Positions 47,733 to 56,852 of a DNA stretch of 64,000 nt are shown piece by piece; the first letter of the stretch is position 1; every line of letters begins with the position of its first letter. The notes beneath the pieces are model-generated. The model was given only the letters and a program-made list of their open reading frames with translations. It did not search any database and was not told the origin of the DNA. The position numbers and the translations under genes are program-made. Source of the DNA: CAVZAB01 sp963773155. GTDB lineage: Bacteria > Pseudomonadota > Alphaproteobacteria > Rhizobiales > Beijerinckiaceae. The stretch spans positions 293,242-357,241 of the forward strand of contig CAVZAB010000006.1 of assembly GCA_963773155.1 (NCBI GenBank). Direction: 5' to 3'.

Positions 47733-47783
47733 TGTCGGTCCTGTCGGGTAAGCGGCTAGGCTCGCCGCTGTGGCCGAAGCAGG

Positions 47784-48779
47784 TTAATCCCGCCGCTGTA
47801 TCTTTTCCGTAAAGTCAGGCGCTGAGGACGGCTTGCCGATCTGGGCGATCCATTGGATGGCCCGTCCATCAATGGCGGTGAGGCCAAGCCCGATCATGAG
47901 CATGCCGAAAACCTGCCTGGTATATATTGGCTCGTCGAGCAGTGCGGTGCCGAGGACAAGCGCACTCACGGGTATCAGGAAGGTAACGAGCATCAGGTTG
48001 GTTGCACCGGCGGTCGCCAAGATGCGGAAATACAGGATATAGGCGACCGCTGTCGAAAATAGCGCCAGGGCAAGAGTCGCGACTAGGGTTTGACCGCTCG
48101 GGGCGGCCAGGGTCCAGGGGCGATCGACCAATAACGCGATTGGCGTCAGGATGAGGGCGGCCGCGCTGATCTGGCCGGCAGCTGCCACCAGCGGAACGAG
48201 GCCGAGCGCGCGGAACCGGCGCCCGAATATGCCGGCGCAGGCATAGGAGAGTGCGGCCGCGAGAATGGCACATTCGGCCAGGACGTCGCCGCCCAATCCG
48301 CTGATCGCATCGGCGCCGATCATGGTCGCGACGCCGATGACGCCAAATGCAACGCCGGCAAGGCGGTTACCGGTTGCCTTTTCGTCGGTGGTCAGAAGAT
48401 GAGCGACGAGCACAGTCCACAGCGGCGTTGTCGCGTTCAAAATCGAGGCAAGTCCGCTCGCAATGTGGGTCTGCCCCCATACAATAAGGCAGAACGGCAC
48501 AAGATTGTTCAAGAGACCCATGCCAGCAAAGGTGACCCAGACCCGCCGCTCGCCCGGCATGCGCAATCCCGTAGCAACCACCACGAGATTGAGGATCAGG
48601 GCCGCCAGGCCGACGCGCAAGGCGACCAGCGTGAACGGCGGCAATTCTCGCACGGCAATGCCGGTGAAAAAGAAGGTGCCGCCCCAAAGCAGCGATAAAC
48701 TCACCAACAGGCCCCATTCCACGGCTGTCATTGTTCGATTCGCGGCCACGCCTTGTTCCTTCCGCCGAGCTAAACGCAT
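47784..48779 (-). CDS. EamA/DMT superfamily transporter
   Basis: A 331-aa ten-span exporter with two EamA repeats: WGLLVSLSLLWGGTFFFTGIAVRELPPFTLVALRVGLAAL and, in the second half, LALALFSTAVAYILYFRILATAGATNLMLVTFLIPVSALVLGTALLDEPI. The substrate, perhaps an amino acid or metabolite, cannot be named. ATG 48779 is used; ATG 48731 (MTAVEWG) would give the usual family start. Confidence 0.86.
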   Translation of the reverse strand: MRLARRKEQGVAANRTMTAVEWGLLVSLSLLWGGTFFFTGIAVRELPPFTLVALRVGLAALILNLVVVATGLRMPGERRVWVTFAGMGLLNNLVPFCLIVWGQTHIASGLASILNATTPLWTVLVAHLLTTDEKATGNRLAGVAFGVIGVATMIGADAISGLGGDVLAECAILAAALSYACAGIFGRRFRALGLVPLVAAAGQISAAALILTPIALLVDRPWTLAAPSGQTLVATLALALFSTAVAYILYFRILATAGATNLMLVTFLIPVSALVLGTALLDEPIYTRQVFGMLMIGLGLTAIDGRAIQWIAQIGKPSSAPDFTEKIQRRD

Positions 48780-48873
48780 GGCAATCTAGTCGGTCCCCGG
48801 AACGCCCGCAGCCCAATTCCTCGGCGAGAAGGGGTGCAATGCGGCCGCAAATCGCGTAAGGATCGGCGAACTG

Positions 48874-49107
48874 ATGGAGACTGCGATGCGTCGCCTAACA
48901 AACATCGCTCTTGTGTCGTTTGCCTCACTCATTGCGGTTCCAGCAATGGGGGCGGGCGAGACGAAATCGCCGAAGCCGGCAAGCACGGCCTGCGCACCCG
49001 GCTTTACGGCGCTTGCCGGTACGCAGACCTGTTTGAAGGTCGGCGGCCAAGTGCGGACGGAATATCGCTGGACGAACCAGAAGCAGCAGCTGCGGCTCAG
49101 CAATTAG
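48874..49107 (+). CDS. small secreted protein with porin-like N-terminal block
   Basis: A 77-aa frame with a signal peptide (LTNIALVSFASLIAVPAMGAG) and then TQTCLKVGGQVRTEYRW, which resembles the first strand of Rhizobiales porins (TC-K-GG-V-AEYRW). It stops shortly afterwards, so it is either a porin remnant or a small derived protein. It overlaps the end of the DoxX locus by a few bases. Confidence 0.55.
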   Translation: METAMRRLTNIALVSFASLIAVPAMGAGETKSPKPASTACAPGFTALAGTQTCLKVGGQVRTEYRWTNQKQQLRLSN

Positions 49108-49507
49108 TGTCTTGCGGGCCGCGGACGGGTCAAACTGAATTTGCCGGCGCCGGGCGCGCAACATAAGGCAAAGGGCCGCCAATCGGACCGACGTTCTTGT
49201 AAGCCGGATTTGTTGGGCGCGCCGCCCGGCCGCGTCGAATAGCCAGAATTGGTGCGACAGGATGGTCGCAATCAGCGTGAAAACAATCAGAACGGCGGCC
49301 GTGACTCGCGGCCAAGTGGCGACACCGCCGATCTGGCGGTCACCGGCAAGCCGGCCATCAGTGGGGAAACTGGCGGCCCTTGGGCGCCAGTGAATCCGTG
49401 AATTGCGAGAAATGCAGGGCTTTGCCGCGGCCGTCCGGCACGAACAAGGTCGCACAAGCGCTGCGGCCGGCCAAAATTACGAAATCATCGTACGATTTGG
49501 ACGACAT
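49104..49507 (-). pseudogene. DoxX family membrane protein, frameshifted
   Basis: The DoxX pattern is spread over three frames. The N-terminus from ATG 49507 reads SYDDFVILAGRSACATLFVPDGRGKALHFSQFTDSLAPKGRQFP. After a shift near 49365 comes VTAAVLIVFTLIATILSHQFWLFDAAGRRAQQI, then after shifts near 49200 and 49150 NKNVGPIGG-like sequence and GAGKFSLTRPRPARH to TAA 49104. About six residues also appear to be missing before the second part. DoxX proteins are small redox-linked membrane proteins. Confidence 0.72.
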
Positions 49508-49630
49508 GGCGTTCGCGGGACTTGACCCGAGACCCAATTCTATAGCATCGACCGCGTCCGGCAATTTGGCGCCTGCGAGCGCCCGAGCCTCGTGCGCCGA
49601 TCGAGGCCCCGGCTGCTCGCGGGCAACGGG

Positions 49631-49807
49631 CTAGGTCAGGGCGTTGCCGACCGTCGTGAAAGTCGCCTTCAGCTTCAATCCATCATTGGCCAGTGCGCCA
49701 ATGATGACGACGCCGATCAAGCCGGCGATGAGACCGTATTCGATGGCCGTCGCACCTTGGCTGTCGGCCGCAAACCGTCGCAGCTGCTGGAAGAAACGAT
49801 GGATCAC
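49631..49807 (-). CDS. Flp family type IVb pilin
   Basis: A 58-aa pilin: a short basic leader (HRFFQQLRRFAADSQG), the ATAIEYGLIAG processing and Glu+5 region, a hydrophobic helix (LIGVVIIGALA) and a short tail. A GGGAG site precedes GTG 49807. Flp pilins are cut by a CpaA-type prepilin peptidase and assembled by the tad system; no tad genes are in this window, so this is an isolated pilin copy. Confidence 0.88.
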   Translation of the reverse strand: MIHRFFQQLRRFAADSQGATAIEYGLIAGLIGVVIIGALANDGLKLKATFTTVGNALT

Positions 49808-49994
49808 GATAAGGCTCCCTTGCTGAGTTGCAACGCCAGTTAGCGTCGATGAACTAATTGCTCTTAACCTCCGGCGGCTTAAAGCGGCGTTTTAATCTTT
49901 GATAAACTTCTCGAGATCGGGCGCTTTTGGGGCGCGGGTCTCGACATTGGCGGCCGACCTTGCTAGAACAAAACAAGAACGAATGTGAGGTTCC

Positions 49995-50258
49995 GTGTCC
50001 CGTCAACGCGCCCGTTCCGATGCAAGGGTCGATCGAAAAGGCCTGCTTGTGGCGCTTGGCGAATGTCGGGCGGCGGTTTTGCGGGCCAGCATCAAAATGG
50101 CGATCAACGGCCCGCTCTATTATTCGGCGGCAACCGTCGTATCCGCGATTGACGGCCTTGCGATGCTGCTCACCGGCGAGCGCGACCATTTCCATTTGCA
50201 GGGCCACGGCGGCGTGCCTTCGAGCGAGGCTGAGCGCCCGGAGAGTGGCGAGGTGTGA
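49995..50258 (+). CDS. hypothetical small protein
   Basis: An 87-aa protein from GTG 49995, mostly helical: GLLVALGECRAAVLRASIKMAINGPLYYSAATVVSAIDGLAMLLTGERDHFH. The pattern (helix, Gly-Pro-Leu-Tyr turn, helix, TGER-FH end) looks like small conserved alphaproteobacterial proteins of unknown function. No signal peptide. Confidence 0.6.
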   Translation: MSRQRARSDARVDRKGLLVALGECRAAVLRASIKMAINGPLYYSAATVVSAIDGLAMLLTGERDHFHLQGHGGVPSSEAERPESGEV

Positions 50259-50266
50259 GCCGGGTC

Positions 50267-50746
50267 TCATATTTCGAGCTCGCGCGCTAGCGCGGATTCG
50301 ATCTGGGCAAGTGGTCGGGTTGGTGCATAACGGCAGCGCACTTCGCCGTTCCGGCTCACCAGGAACTTCGTGAAGTTCCAGCGAATTTTGGTGCCGAGAA
50401 GACCCGGCGCCTGCTGCCGCAAATGGCGGTAGAGGGGGGCGGCATTGGCGCCGTTCACGTCGATCTTGGCAAACAGCGGAAAGCTGATCGCAAAGGCTTG
50501 CGTGCAGAAGGCGCAAATCTCGGCGTTGTTGCCAGGCTCTTGCCGGCCGAACTGGTTGCACGGAAAGGCCAGGATTTCCAGGCCGTGGTGCCGGAGACTC
50601 CGATAGAGGGCTTCAAGATCTGCATATTGCCAGGTAAATCCGCAACGCGAAGCGACGTTGACGATGAGCAGAACTTTGCCACGAAATTCGGCCATCGAAA
50701 TGAAGTCGCCGTCGATGCGGCGCACGCGCAATTCGTAAAAACCCAT
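50267..50746 (-). CDS. glutathione peroxidase
   Basis: A 159-aa thioredoxin-fold peroxidase. The peroxidatic Cys is in VNVASRCGFTWQY, with FPCNQFGRQEPGNNAEI and WNFTKFLVSRNGEV supplying the other catalytic residues. It reduces peroxides using a thiol donor. The catalytic position is Cys (no in-frame TGA/selenocysteine). It is convergent with the small hypothetical gene 9 nt away. Confidence 0.92.
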   Translation of the reverse strand: MGFYELRVRRIDGDFISMAEFRGKVLLIVNVASRCGFTWQYADLEALYRSLRHHGLEILAFPCNQFGRQEPGNNAEICAFCTQAFAISFPLFAKIDVNGANAAPLYRHLRQQAPGLLGTKIRWNFTKFLVSRNGEVRCRYAPTRPLAQIESALARELEI

Positions 50747-51126
50747 GATTCTTTGCCGGCTGAGGCAGCGATGAAGCGTAACTCGAGTGATCTTGCGCGG
50801 ATTTGAATAGCAGGCGCCGCTCGGGCATCGACAATAGATCTAGGGCGCCGGCGGGGCGAGACAAGATCGGCAAAAGTCTTGGGCTTTGCCTCATTAGCCT
50901 GGTCGAACCATAGTCAAATGGGCCGGCAGCGGTGCCGGTTCGTATCGACGAGAGAAGGCTTGAGACGGCCATCTCGAATTGGTTTGCGAACCTGAGAGTG
51001 GAGCAGCCGGGTAATCCATCAATACGGCGGGCGGTGCTCGTCATTCGGCCTGGTCTTGCCTTGGGTGACCGGCATGTTCGTGGTGCGGGGGTGTTGCACG
51101 AGGGCGCCGGGCAGGGGCAATCGGCC
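50747..51126. other. intergenic region between glutathione peroxidase and LysR locus
   Basis: A 380-bp stretch. Frames are open on both strands but none has a good start, ribosome site or recognisable protein sequence. I see no RNA gene or terminator. It may hold the promoters of both flanking divergent genes. Confidence 0.4.
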
Positions 51127-52028
51127 ATGAGCGATCGCATCGAGATCATACTGGTCTTTGTCGCGGTGGCCGAGCACGGCAGCTTTGCCGAGGCAGCACG
51201 GCGGTTCGGGGCGCACACCGGCCGCGGTGACGCGTGCCGTGGCGGCACTTGAAGAGCAATTGCGCACCAGGCTTCTCAATCGAACGACGCGCTCGGTTTC
51301 TGTCCCTGACCGACGAAGGTATTCGCTATCTCGACGTCTGCCGGCGCCTCATCGCGGTCCACGAAGAATTGCTCGGCCTGGAAATCGGCTCGAAAGCCGA
51401 GCCGCACGGCACGTTGCATGTCACTGCGCCGGCCATGTTCGGCCGGCTGCATGTACTCCCCTCGATCGCCGGCTTTCTCGAACGATTTCCGCGATTGACG
51501 TCGCCATGTTGCTCGACCGGGTGTTTCGCTGGCGACGAAGGTCTGATGTGGCGTTCGGCTTGGCGAACTTCCCGATTCTTCGCTGCGCGCGATCCGGGTC
51601 GGCAAGGTCCACTTGTCGGTTTACGCCAGTCCAGCCTATCTGGCGAGGCGCGGCTGGCCGCAAACCCCCCAGGACCTTGCCCATCACGATATCGTAAGCT
51701 GCACAGCCATCACGCCGATCGCCGACCGGTGGTCATTCAAAGGGGCCAAGGGTGCTGAGACGGTCGTCGTTGCGCCACGGCTGATCGTCAACACTACCGA
51801 CGCTGCCGCGGAAGCCGCCGCGATGGGGCTCGGGCTGACATTGCTGGTTTCCTACCAGGTCGAGGCTCAGCGGAGCGCCGGGCTTCTCGAGCCAGTGCTC
51901 GCGAATTTTGCTTTGCCGGCAATCCCGATTCACATCGTCCACCCGGCCGGCCGGTTTGTTCCAATAAGGTTGCGATTTTCATCGACCATGTGGGGCAGGA
52001 TCTGCGCCGAGCCTTTGCGGCGAAATAG
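51127..52028 (+). pseudogene. LysR family transcriptional regulator, many frameshifts
   Basis: An about 300-codon LysR gene in pieces. The winged helix-turn-helix begins MSDRIEIILVFVAVAEHGSFAEAARRFG, passes frame near 51205 to TPAAVTRAVAALEEQLRTRLLNRTTRSVS, near 51297 to LSLTDEGIRYLDVCRRLIAVHEE, near 51490 and 51560 again, then runs SVYASPAYLARRGWPQTPQDLAHHDIV and, after about 51970, AIFIDHVGQDLRRAFAAK to TAG 52028. At least five shifts make this either a pseudogene or a badly called region. Confidence 0.78.
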
Positions 52029-52380
52029 GGCGACGTCGACAGCGAGCTTAGATAGCTGTGCGGTTTAGTCGGCTGCAGCCCAAAATCGCTTTCAGGAAGT
52101 GTCCATGATGGGAGATCACAGATCGCAGCGAACGCGCATGATCGATATTCGCGAGAGTCGTCCTCGATCTTGCAGCGATCGAGTCATTTTCCCAGCCGCC
52201 GAACAACCCAGCGCGCGAAATCCTCATTCGGATAAGACGATCGTATGATTTGACCTGCGCGAGTACTATTCCGTGCTCAGGCTCGCGCATCAGTTCCTCG
52301 ATCAGCGGGCAGGATCCTTCAGGCGAACACTGGGCAAGCGAAAAGGGCGACGTCGACAGCGAGTCTCAGATCGCTGTGCG
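52027..52380. repeat. imperfect direct repeats flanking inverted-repeat copy A
   Basis: AGGGCGACGTCGACAGCGAG occurs at 52027-52046 and again at 52344-52363; similarity extends about 17 nt further (TAGCTGTGCG / TCGCTGTGCG). The first copy spans the LysR stop codon. The pair brackets the inverted repeat at 52077-52256, which suggests duplication of the LysR tail during an insertion or rearrangement. Confidence 0.75.
52077..52256 (-). repeat. inverted repeat copy A (about 175 bp)
   Basis: The end at 52077-52107 is identical over 31 bp, in inverted orientation, to 56993-57023; the remaining part is diverged but alignable (for example GGTCAAATCATAC at the other end). Read on the minus strand it encodes GQII, PNEDFARWVVRRLGK, SREYRSCAFAA, TWTLPESDFGL in one frame, matching copy B at protein level. 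Confidence 0.8.
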
Positions 52381-52776
52381 ACCAAGGTCGGCGGCACGCC
52401 GTGCCGCCGAGCAATCTCCGGGACGGTTACGAACCAATGGCGCGAGCCGTGCGCGGCAGCGTCAGCAGATCGATGTCGCGCTCGGCGCAGATCTGAAGCA
52501 GCGGGCTCCGTTACCTCGTCGCCGGCTTTTGCCCTGTCTGTGACCCAGCGCACAGCACGCCTTGTGAATTCCGGCTAGCGGAGCGTGGGGCCGCCTATCG
52601 CACTGGGGCAACAGGCGGCCCCTGGCACCGACCACGGGCGTGGGGGCACCGCGTTAGGTGGCCGGTGCCACCCGCAATCCTGCCGAGTTCTTGTGACTTT
52701 TTTCCGCCATCGCAGGTCGATCTGCGGACCTCGCTCCACAAGACTGAACCTCCCGACCGGCCAGCGGCGGCTGCAC
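52257..52776. other. gene-poor stretch
   Basis: About 520 bp without a convincing gene. A minus-strand frame contains VPEIARRHGVPPTLV, faintly like the helix-turn-helix of IS66/IS3 orfA proteins, but the surrounding sequence does not support a transposase. No RNA gene seen. Confidence 0.35.
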
Positions 52777-52923
52777 TCAATGGATATGGGCTGCCAGCCT
52801 GAGCACGAGCAGCCAGAAGACAATACCGAAGGCCGCTGAGGCGCCGTATATGAAGATCGCGATCCAGCGGAACCGGCGAAGGCGCAGCCTTAGGGTCTGG
52901 CGTTGCGAATGGGCATAAATGGG
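52777..52923 (-). CDS. possible single-span membrane small protein
   Basis: The frame ends RWIAIFIYGASAAFGIVFWLLVLRLAAHIH at TGA 52777. The pattern W-IA-YG-S-G-FW matches the small protein at 54537-54683, arguing that both are real. The start is unclear: the frame is open back to 53028, and no ATG lies near the hydrophobic part, so the coordinates given are approximate at the 5' side. Confidence 0.4.
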   Translation of the reverse strand, partial: PIYAHSQRQTLRLRLRRFRWIAIFIYGASAAFGIVFWLLVLRLAAHIH

Positions 52924-53443
52924 CTGCCCTTCCTGGATCGCGCGAATTGGCCGGTTATTCCTGTGCACCGCATTCAACTGCCCCCAAGGTACTCCAAACG
53001 AATATTTGCCGCACGTGTCGTACCCCAAAGGAATTATTGCCTATGGGATATGGTGGAGGCAATCAAGGACTATGATGTTTTCCACATGAATAGCGGAATA
53101 AACCTCATAGCGGCCGAAAATTTTTCGACTGGTCCACTTTTGCGATGCCGCATTAATCATGTCCAAGTTCTCAGCCAATATGCTCTGCTCGGCTTTGCCG
53201 GTGTCAACGTAGTGGATGTTCTTCGTTTCATTCGCGAAGCCCGGATCGGCAGAGTCTAAGTCTAAGCGGCAGCGGCCCAAAAAGCAGGATTAGCAGACGC
53301 AAAGGCCAATTCAGCTTTACTCTCGCGCATAGAAGTCAGGCGAATATCCTACTCTCGGTGCATGGATCTGACATTGCAGCCTTCGGCGGCCTAGCAATTT
53401 GGTGATGGTTCGCTTCTGCAAAGTTTATGAGCAACGTTTTGAC

Positions 53444-53620
53444 TTAATGGCAGACCCTCTGGCCGCCGATCCACCGACAAACCGGAGCAGGGCGACGGGC
53501 GGTGCGGGCGCCATGGGTGCACGCTGACCCAATACCATGGGCACAGACGGTCGCGTCCGCCTCGGGAATAAAAGCCATCACCGAAAGCACGGCCATGCCA
53601 GCAAGAATTGCAATTTTCAT
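53444..53620 (-). CDS. small secreted Cys-containing protein
   Basis: A 58-aa protein (coordinates 53444-53620, minus strand). Signal peptide MKIAILAGMAVLSVMAFIPEADA followed by TVCAHGIGSACTHGARTA and ending PVCRWIGGQRVCH. This resembles small Bradyrhizobiaceae secreted proteins that have a VCARG start and a C-x-W-x-G-x-R-VC end. Four cysteines could form two disulfides. Function unknown. Confidence 0.6.
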   Translation of the reverse strand: MKIAILAGMAVLSVMAFIPEADATVCAHGIGSACTHGARTARRPAPVCRWIGGQRVCH

Positions 53621-53780
53621 GTTGAACCTCACGCTTTCTAAGCCCACTCGCCAGGCCCTTTGTGAATGTCGTTTATCAGTTCCGATAGCAATGCCAAAAT
53701 GGCAAGTTTGCTTGTGCAGTCTGTTTTGCTAGTCCTGGCATGCAATCAACGAACAAAGCCTTTGCATGCAAAGTGACTGA

Positions 53781-53993
53781 TTAGGGCCGTTTTCGGACAC
53801 CGCCAAAGGTTATGCCGGCAAGAAATCCCAATATTGCGCCGGCCGGTCCCAAAGCAAACGCGGCGGTCATGCTAGCTTCGAGCGAGCGATCAAATTGATT
53901 TCTTGAAAACAATTCGATGGCCCAATAACCAACAAAGGCGCCGACAGCATAGCCTAGTACGAGGCCAAGTATAGATATGAAGATGCGTCGCAT
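53781..53993 (-). CDS. hypothetical two-span membrane protein
   Basis: A 70-aa protein. Helix 1 is IFISILGLVLGYAVGAFVGYWAIELF and helix 2 AAFALGPAGAILGFLAGITFGG; a short basic tail VRKRP follows. Gly-rich helices suggest tight packing. ATG 53993 is used; a TTG at 54002 is also in frame. No family recognised. Confidence 0.6.
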   Translation of the reverse strand: MRRIFISILGLVLGYAVGAFVGYWAIELFSRNQFDRSLEASMTAAFALGPAGAILGFLAGITFGGVRKRP

Positions 53994-54536
53994 CCCTGAC
54001 AAATCTCCGAATGAGGGCTCTTAACTCCTCCGCGGACGAACGGCAGCCGGTCAACTCACTTGGATAACGCGAAAACCTAGAAGCAGCTTTGCCGACACGG
54101 AAGGATCGCCTTTGGCTAAGCGACTATTTGCGCAACCATGCCGAGCGCAAACCTTCCGCGTCAAGCGTCCTCGAATAGCCATCAGCGTGCGGCACGGCGT
54201 TCCGGTATGCTTGCTTCATCAGATCAGGCCCAGTAAACAGCCGCTTTCCAGAATGTCCTGCGGCGAGCGAGGCGCTATCGATGATCGCGACAGCGATCGC
54301 GTCGAGTTCTAGGTGGCAGGAAGCGGTTTCGCAAACGTGAAGCGACGGCTTTTTTTCCGAAGGTTCGCGAGGTCGACACGTGAGACGCTGACGTCGAAAT
54401 CGTCGCCCGAGGTTAACGGTCAATCCTGTGGATAATGGGGTTCGCCACATTTCTGGCAACGTGGCCTAAGTTAGGCCCTATTTCCGACAACCAGCGTTTC
54501 CAGCTTTGGAAACCTCAGAATCGGGAGGAGGCTTCT

Positions 54537-54683
54537 TTGTCAACTGCTGTCAAAGCACGGCCCAAAGTACTATCGCCCACGCCCCACGTTAATTGGTTGC
54601 GCATTGCCGCATACGGAATCTCGGTCGGCATAGGCGTTACCTTCTGGTGGACAATAATTTCTTATGGGTGGGAGTTGCTTTAG
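54537..54683 (+). CDS. single-span membrane small protein
   Basis: A 48-aa protein starting at TTG 54537 with a strong GGGAGGAGG site 5-6 nt upstream: a short basic segment STAVKARPKVLSPTPH then a transmembrane helix NWLRIAAYGISVGIGVTFWW and a short aromatic tail. It shares W-IA-YG-S-G-FW with the frame ending at 52777. Function unknown. Confidence 0.55.
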   Translation: MSTAVKARPKVLSPTPHVNWLRIAAYGISVGIGVTFWWTIISYGWELL

Positions 54684-54894
54684 TCACCGGCTCTACGTGG
54701 GCATGTTGGGTTGGCTCGACATGCACTTTCGGCGGCCGGCTGCGGTGAAACCAGCACCTTGTCGAACTCCCGGTCGCTCGCGAGGCGTGGGCACTCGACG
54801 GACGCGGCCATGAAGACGACTTCGCGGCAGGTCGTGGAGCGGTTTGACGGCCTTTCGTTCCTCTCAACTCGCAATGGGTCCAATCCAGCCGCGC

Positions 54895-55158
54895 CTACAC
54901 TTTGCTTATCAGCCAACTTACAGCAACAAATACCGCGTAGCCCAAGGCGATCCAGGTAGCTGCACCAAAGAGTAGTCCTGCGAGCAAATAAAACCAGACA
55001 ATTACGCCTTGTCCCGCCCCGGGAAAGGCAAAATCAATCAAAGCGGCAACAGGCTTGAGAAGAAGTGGAACGCCAAAAAGCAATATCAATAAGACGACAG
55101 GCGCAACAATGAACCGAACGGTTGGACCGAGGCGTCTTATCTGTTCCCGCGCTCTCAT
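54895..55158 (-). CDS. hypothetical small membrane protein
   Basis: An 87-aa protein with two or three transmembrane segments: FIVAPVVLLILLFGVPLLLKPVAALIDF, GVIVWFYLLAGLLFGAATWIALGYAVFVAVSWLI. ATG 55158. A 15-bp tandem duplication (55160-55189) lies immediately upstream of the start. No family recognised. Confidence 0.62.
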   Translation of the reverse strand: MRAREQIRRLGPTVRFIVAPVVLLILLFGVPLLLKPVAALIDFAFPGAGQGVIVWFYLLAGLLFGAATWIALGYAVFVAVSWLISKV

Positions 55159-55159
55159 C

Positions 55160-55189
55160 TACGATGCTCGTGTGTGTACGATGCTCGTG
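55160..55189. repeat. 15-bp tandem duplication
   Basis: TACGATGCTCGTGTG is present twice without spacer at 55160-55174 and 55175-55189, directly upstream of the membrane protein gene that starts at 55158 on the minus strand. Confidence 0.85.
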
Positions 55190-55897
55190 TGTGGCACTAA
55201 GCCTTCGAATCGACCCGAACAACCACATCCTGCCCGCGGACCGCGCTTTTGAAAGACCTGCGGCAAGCCATGCGCAACATTCTTGGCGGCCTCCGCCAAG
55301 TACCAATGCAAATAGCGGACGAACCCCGAGCGATCGTCTAGCCCTCTACTCGGCGAGTGGCAAATTCTCTATTGAAATTCGTTATCATGAAATCGATACT
55401 CGATGATTTCGCGGCGCGCTCGCCGTATGGCCAAGGCGAGAAACGGCCTCGGTCGGTTCAGAATTATCGAATTCCGGCGTTTGTTTTGTCAACTGGAATT
55501 GTTTTTATGGAACGTTTGCCACTGGATGACCAGAGCTGGCGCTGTTGGGCGGCGCCGACACCTGTCGAAGGCGGCAATTTTCGCCCGTACAATGGTTTGG
55601 CGACTGTGCGCTGTGACTGACCGGAGAGCGCATCGAATTGAGCGGCCAGGACGAGCCAGTGTTCATCGCTACTAGCACTTTTCTCTCGATGCGACGATCG
55701 TGGCGAACATTGGTCCACTCTGACAAGACCGCTTACGACATTTGGAAGCCTCACTTGCGCATATTCTGGACGACGCATTTTGGCCTCAGGCTCAAGTGCG
55801 CCCGCTGAACACCGCTATCGTTCCGAATGCGGATTCAGGGCCGCCGCCTGGTAGGTTTGAGAGTTGCGATCCGATTCTCCGCGACAACGCTAGCGAG
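55190..55897. other. gene-poor stretch
   Basis: About 700 bp with several short open frames on both strands (for example 55357-55620 plus and 55464-55778 minus), but none has a recognisable product, signal sequence or good ribosome site. AT content is higher than in the core. I see no RNA gene. Confidence 0.4.
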
Positions 55898-56719
55898 CTA
55901 TCGGGACCTAGCGGCAACCCGCTCAAAAAAATCTGCAACGGCCTGATTGAAGGAACGTGGTTGCTCCAATGGAGTCATGTGCCCGGCATCGGCAATCTCG
56001 CATCGGACTGCCCCCGGTATAGCATCCGCTAGCAGCCTGCTCGACCTTAAACAGACGTAGTCTCGGCCACCCCGCAACACCAATGTTGGGGCCTGGATCG
56101 AATTCAAGAGCCGCGTCTGACGATACAGGGATAGCCGCTTCGCGACCACCTCGGAGAGGGTGTGGCATAAGCCATCAAGTGGCGTCGCAGCGATCAGGGC
56201 GCGCATGTGCCGACGCGCTCGTTGGCTTCGACCCGCATAGGATTTGAAGAATTCGTGGCGTAACATGTCATCATAGAGTTCGTCGGGCGACGCCCTGGCC
56301 ATGCTGATCCAGCGACGCGCTAACCATTGCGAACGCCATGGATTCTCGGCTCCCGCGCCCGCGTCGGCGAGGACCAGCGCAAGGAGACGTGACGGCTGAT
56401 TTGCGGCAAGCGCGAGTGCCGGGCCGGCGCCAAGCGAAAATCCGACCACGCGCACCTCTCCAATCCCAAGACGGTCGAGGAGGCCGACGAGATCTCTGGC
56501 GAGATGTCCTGGAGAGTAACAGGAGGGGTCATTTGGAGCATCGCTGCGCCCGTGACCTCTTTGATCATAAGCTATCACCGTAAACCGCCTGGACAGCTCT
56601 TGGATCTGTCGCACCCACATGCGCCGACCACATGCGAGGCCATGAATTAGGACTAGAGGCGGTCCGTGGCCGACGATACGGTAATGCAGAGAGATACCAT
56701 CGACTAAAGCTTGCCCCAT
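55898..56719 (-). CDS. alpha/beta-fold hydrolase
   Basis: A 273-aa serine hydrolase. PLVLIHGLACGRRMW holds the oxyanion loop, YDQRGHGRSDAP follows, the nucleophile is in VVGFSLGAGPAL, the acid region is VLRGGRDYVC and the His is DAGHMTPLEQP. It resembles 3-oxoadipate enol-lactonase-type or ester hydrolases; the substrate is not determinable. It lies between the two copies of the inverted repeat and is the only full-size gene there. Confidence 0.87.
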   Translation of the reverse strand: MGQALVDGISLHYRIVGHGPPLVLIHGLACGRRMWVRQIQELSRRFTVIAYDQRGHGRSDAPNDPSCYSPGHLARDLVGLLDRLGIGEVRVVGFSLGAGPALALAANQPSRLLALVLADAGAGAENPWRSQWLARRWISMARASPDELYDDMLRHEFFKSYAGRSQRARRHMRALIAATPLDGLCHTLSEVVAKRLSLYRQTRLLNSIQAPTLVLRGGRDYVCLRSSRLLADAIPGAVRCEIADAGHMTPLEQPRSFNQAVADFFERVAARSR

Positions 56720-56852
56720 CTCAGCTCCAAGCCTCTATATTATAGATTTATGTAACTTGGACCAAATTACTGATTGAAACCAATCACTGATTGAATCTGT
56801 CTGATTTCTTGTTTAGCCAAGCCAGCCGTTCCAGACTAACCGGAAGTTTGCG

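Noticed and set aside
49358..49564. Separate 68-aa hypothetical gene
   Set aside because: It is the N-terminal part of the frameshifted DoxX gene.
52302..52553. Transposase orfA on the minus strand
   Set aside because: Only a short helix-turn-helix-like stretch (VPEIARRHGVPPTLV) is present, with no orfA context or inverted ends.
54124..54459. 111-aa minus-strand hypothetical protein
   Set aside because: No ribosome site, no recognisable motif and a composition typical of non-coding sequence here.
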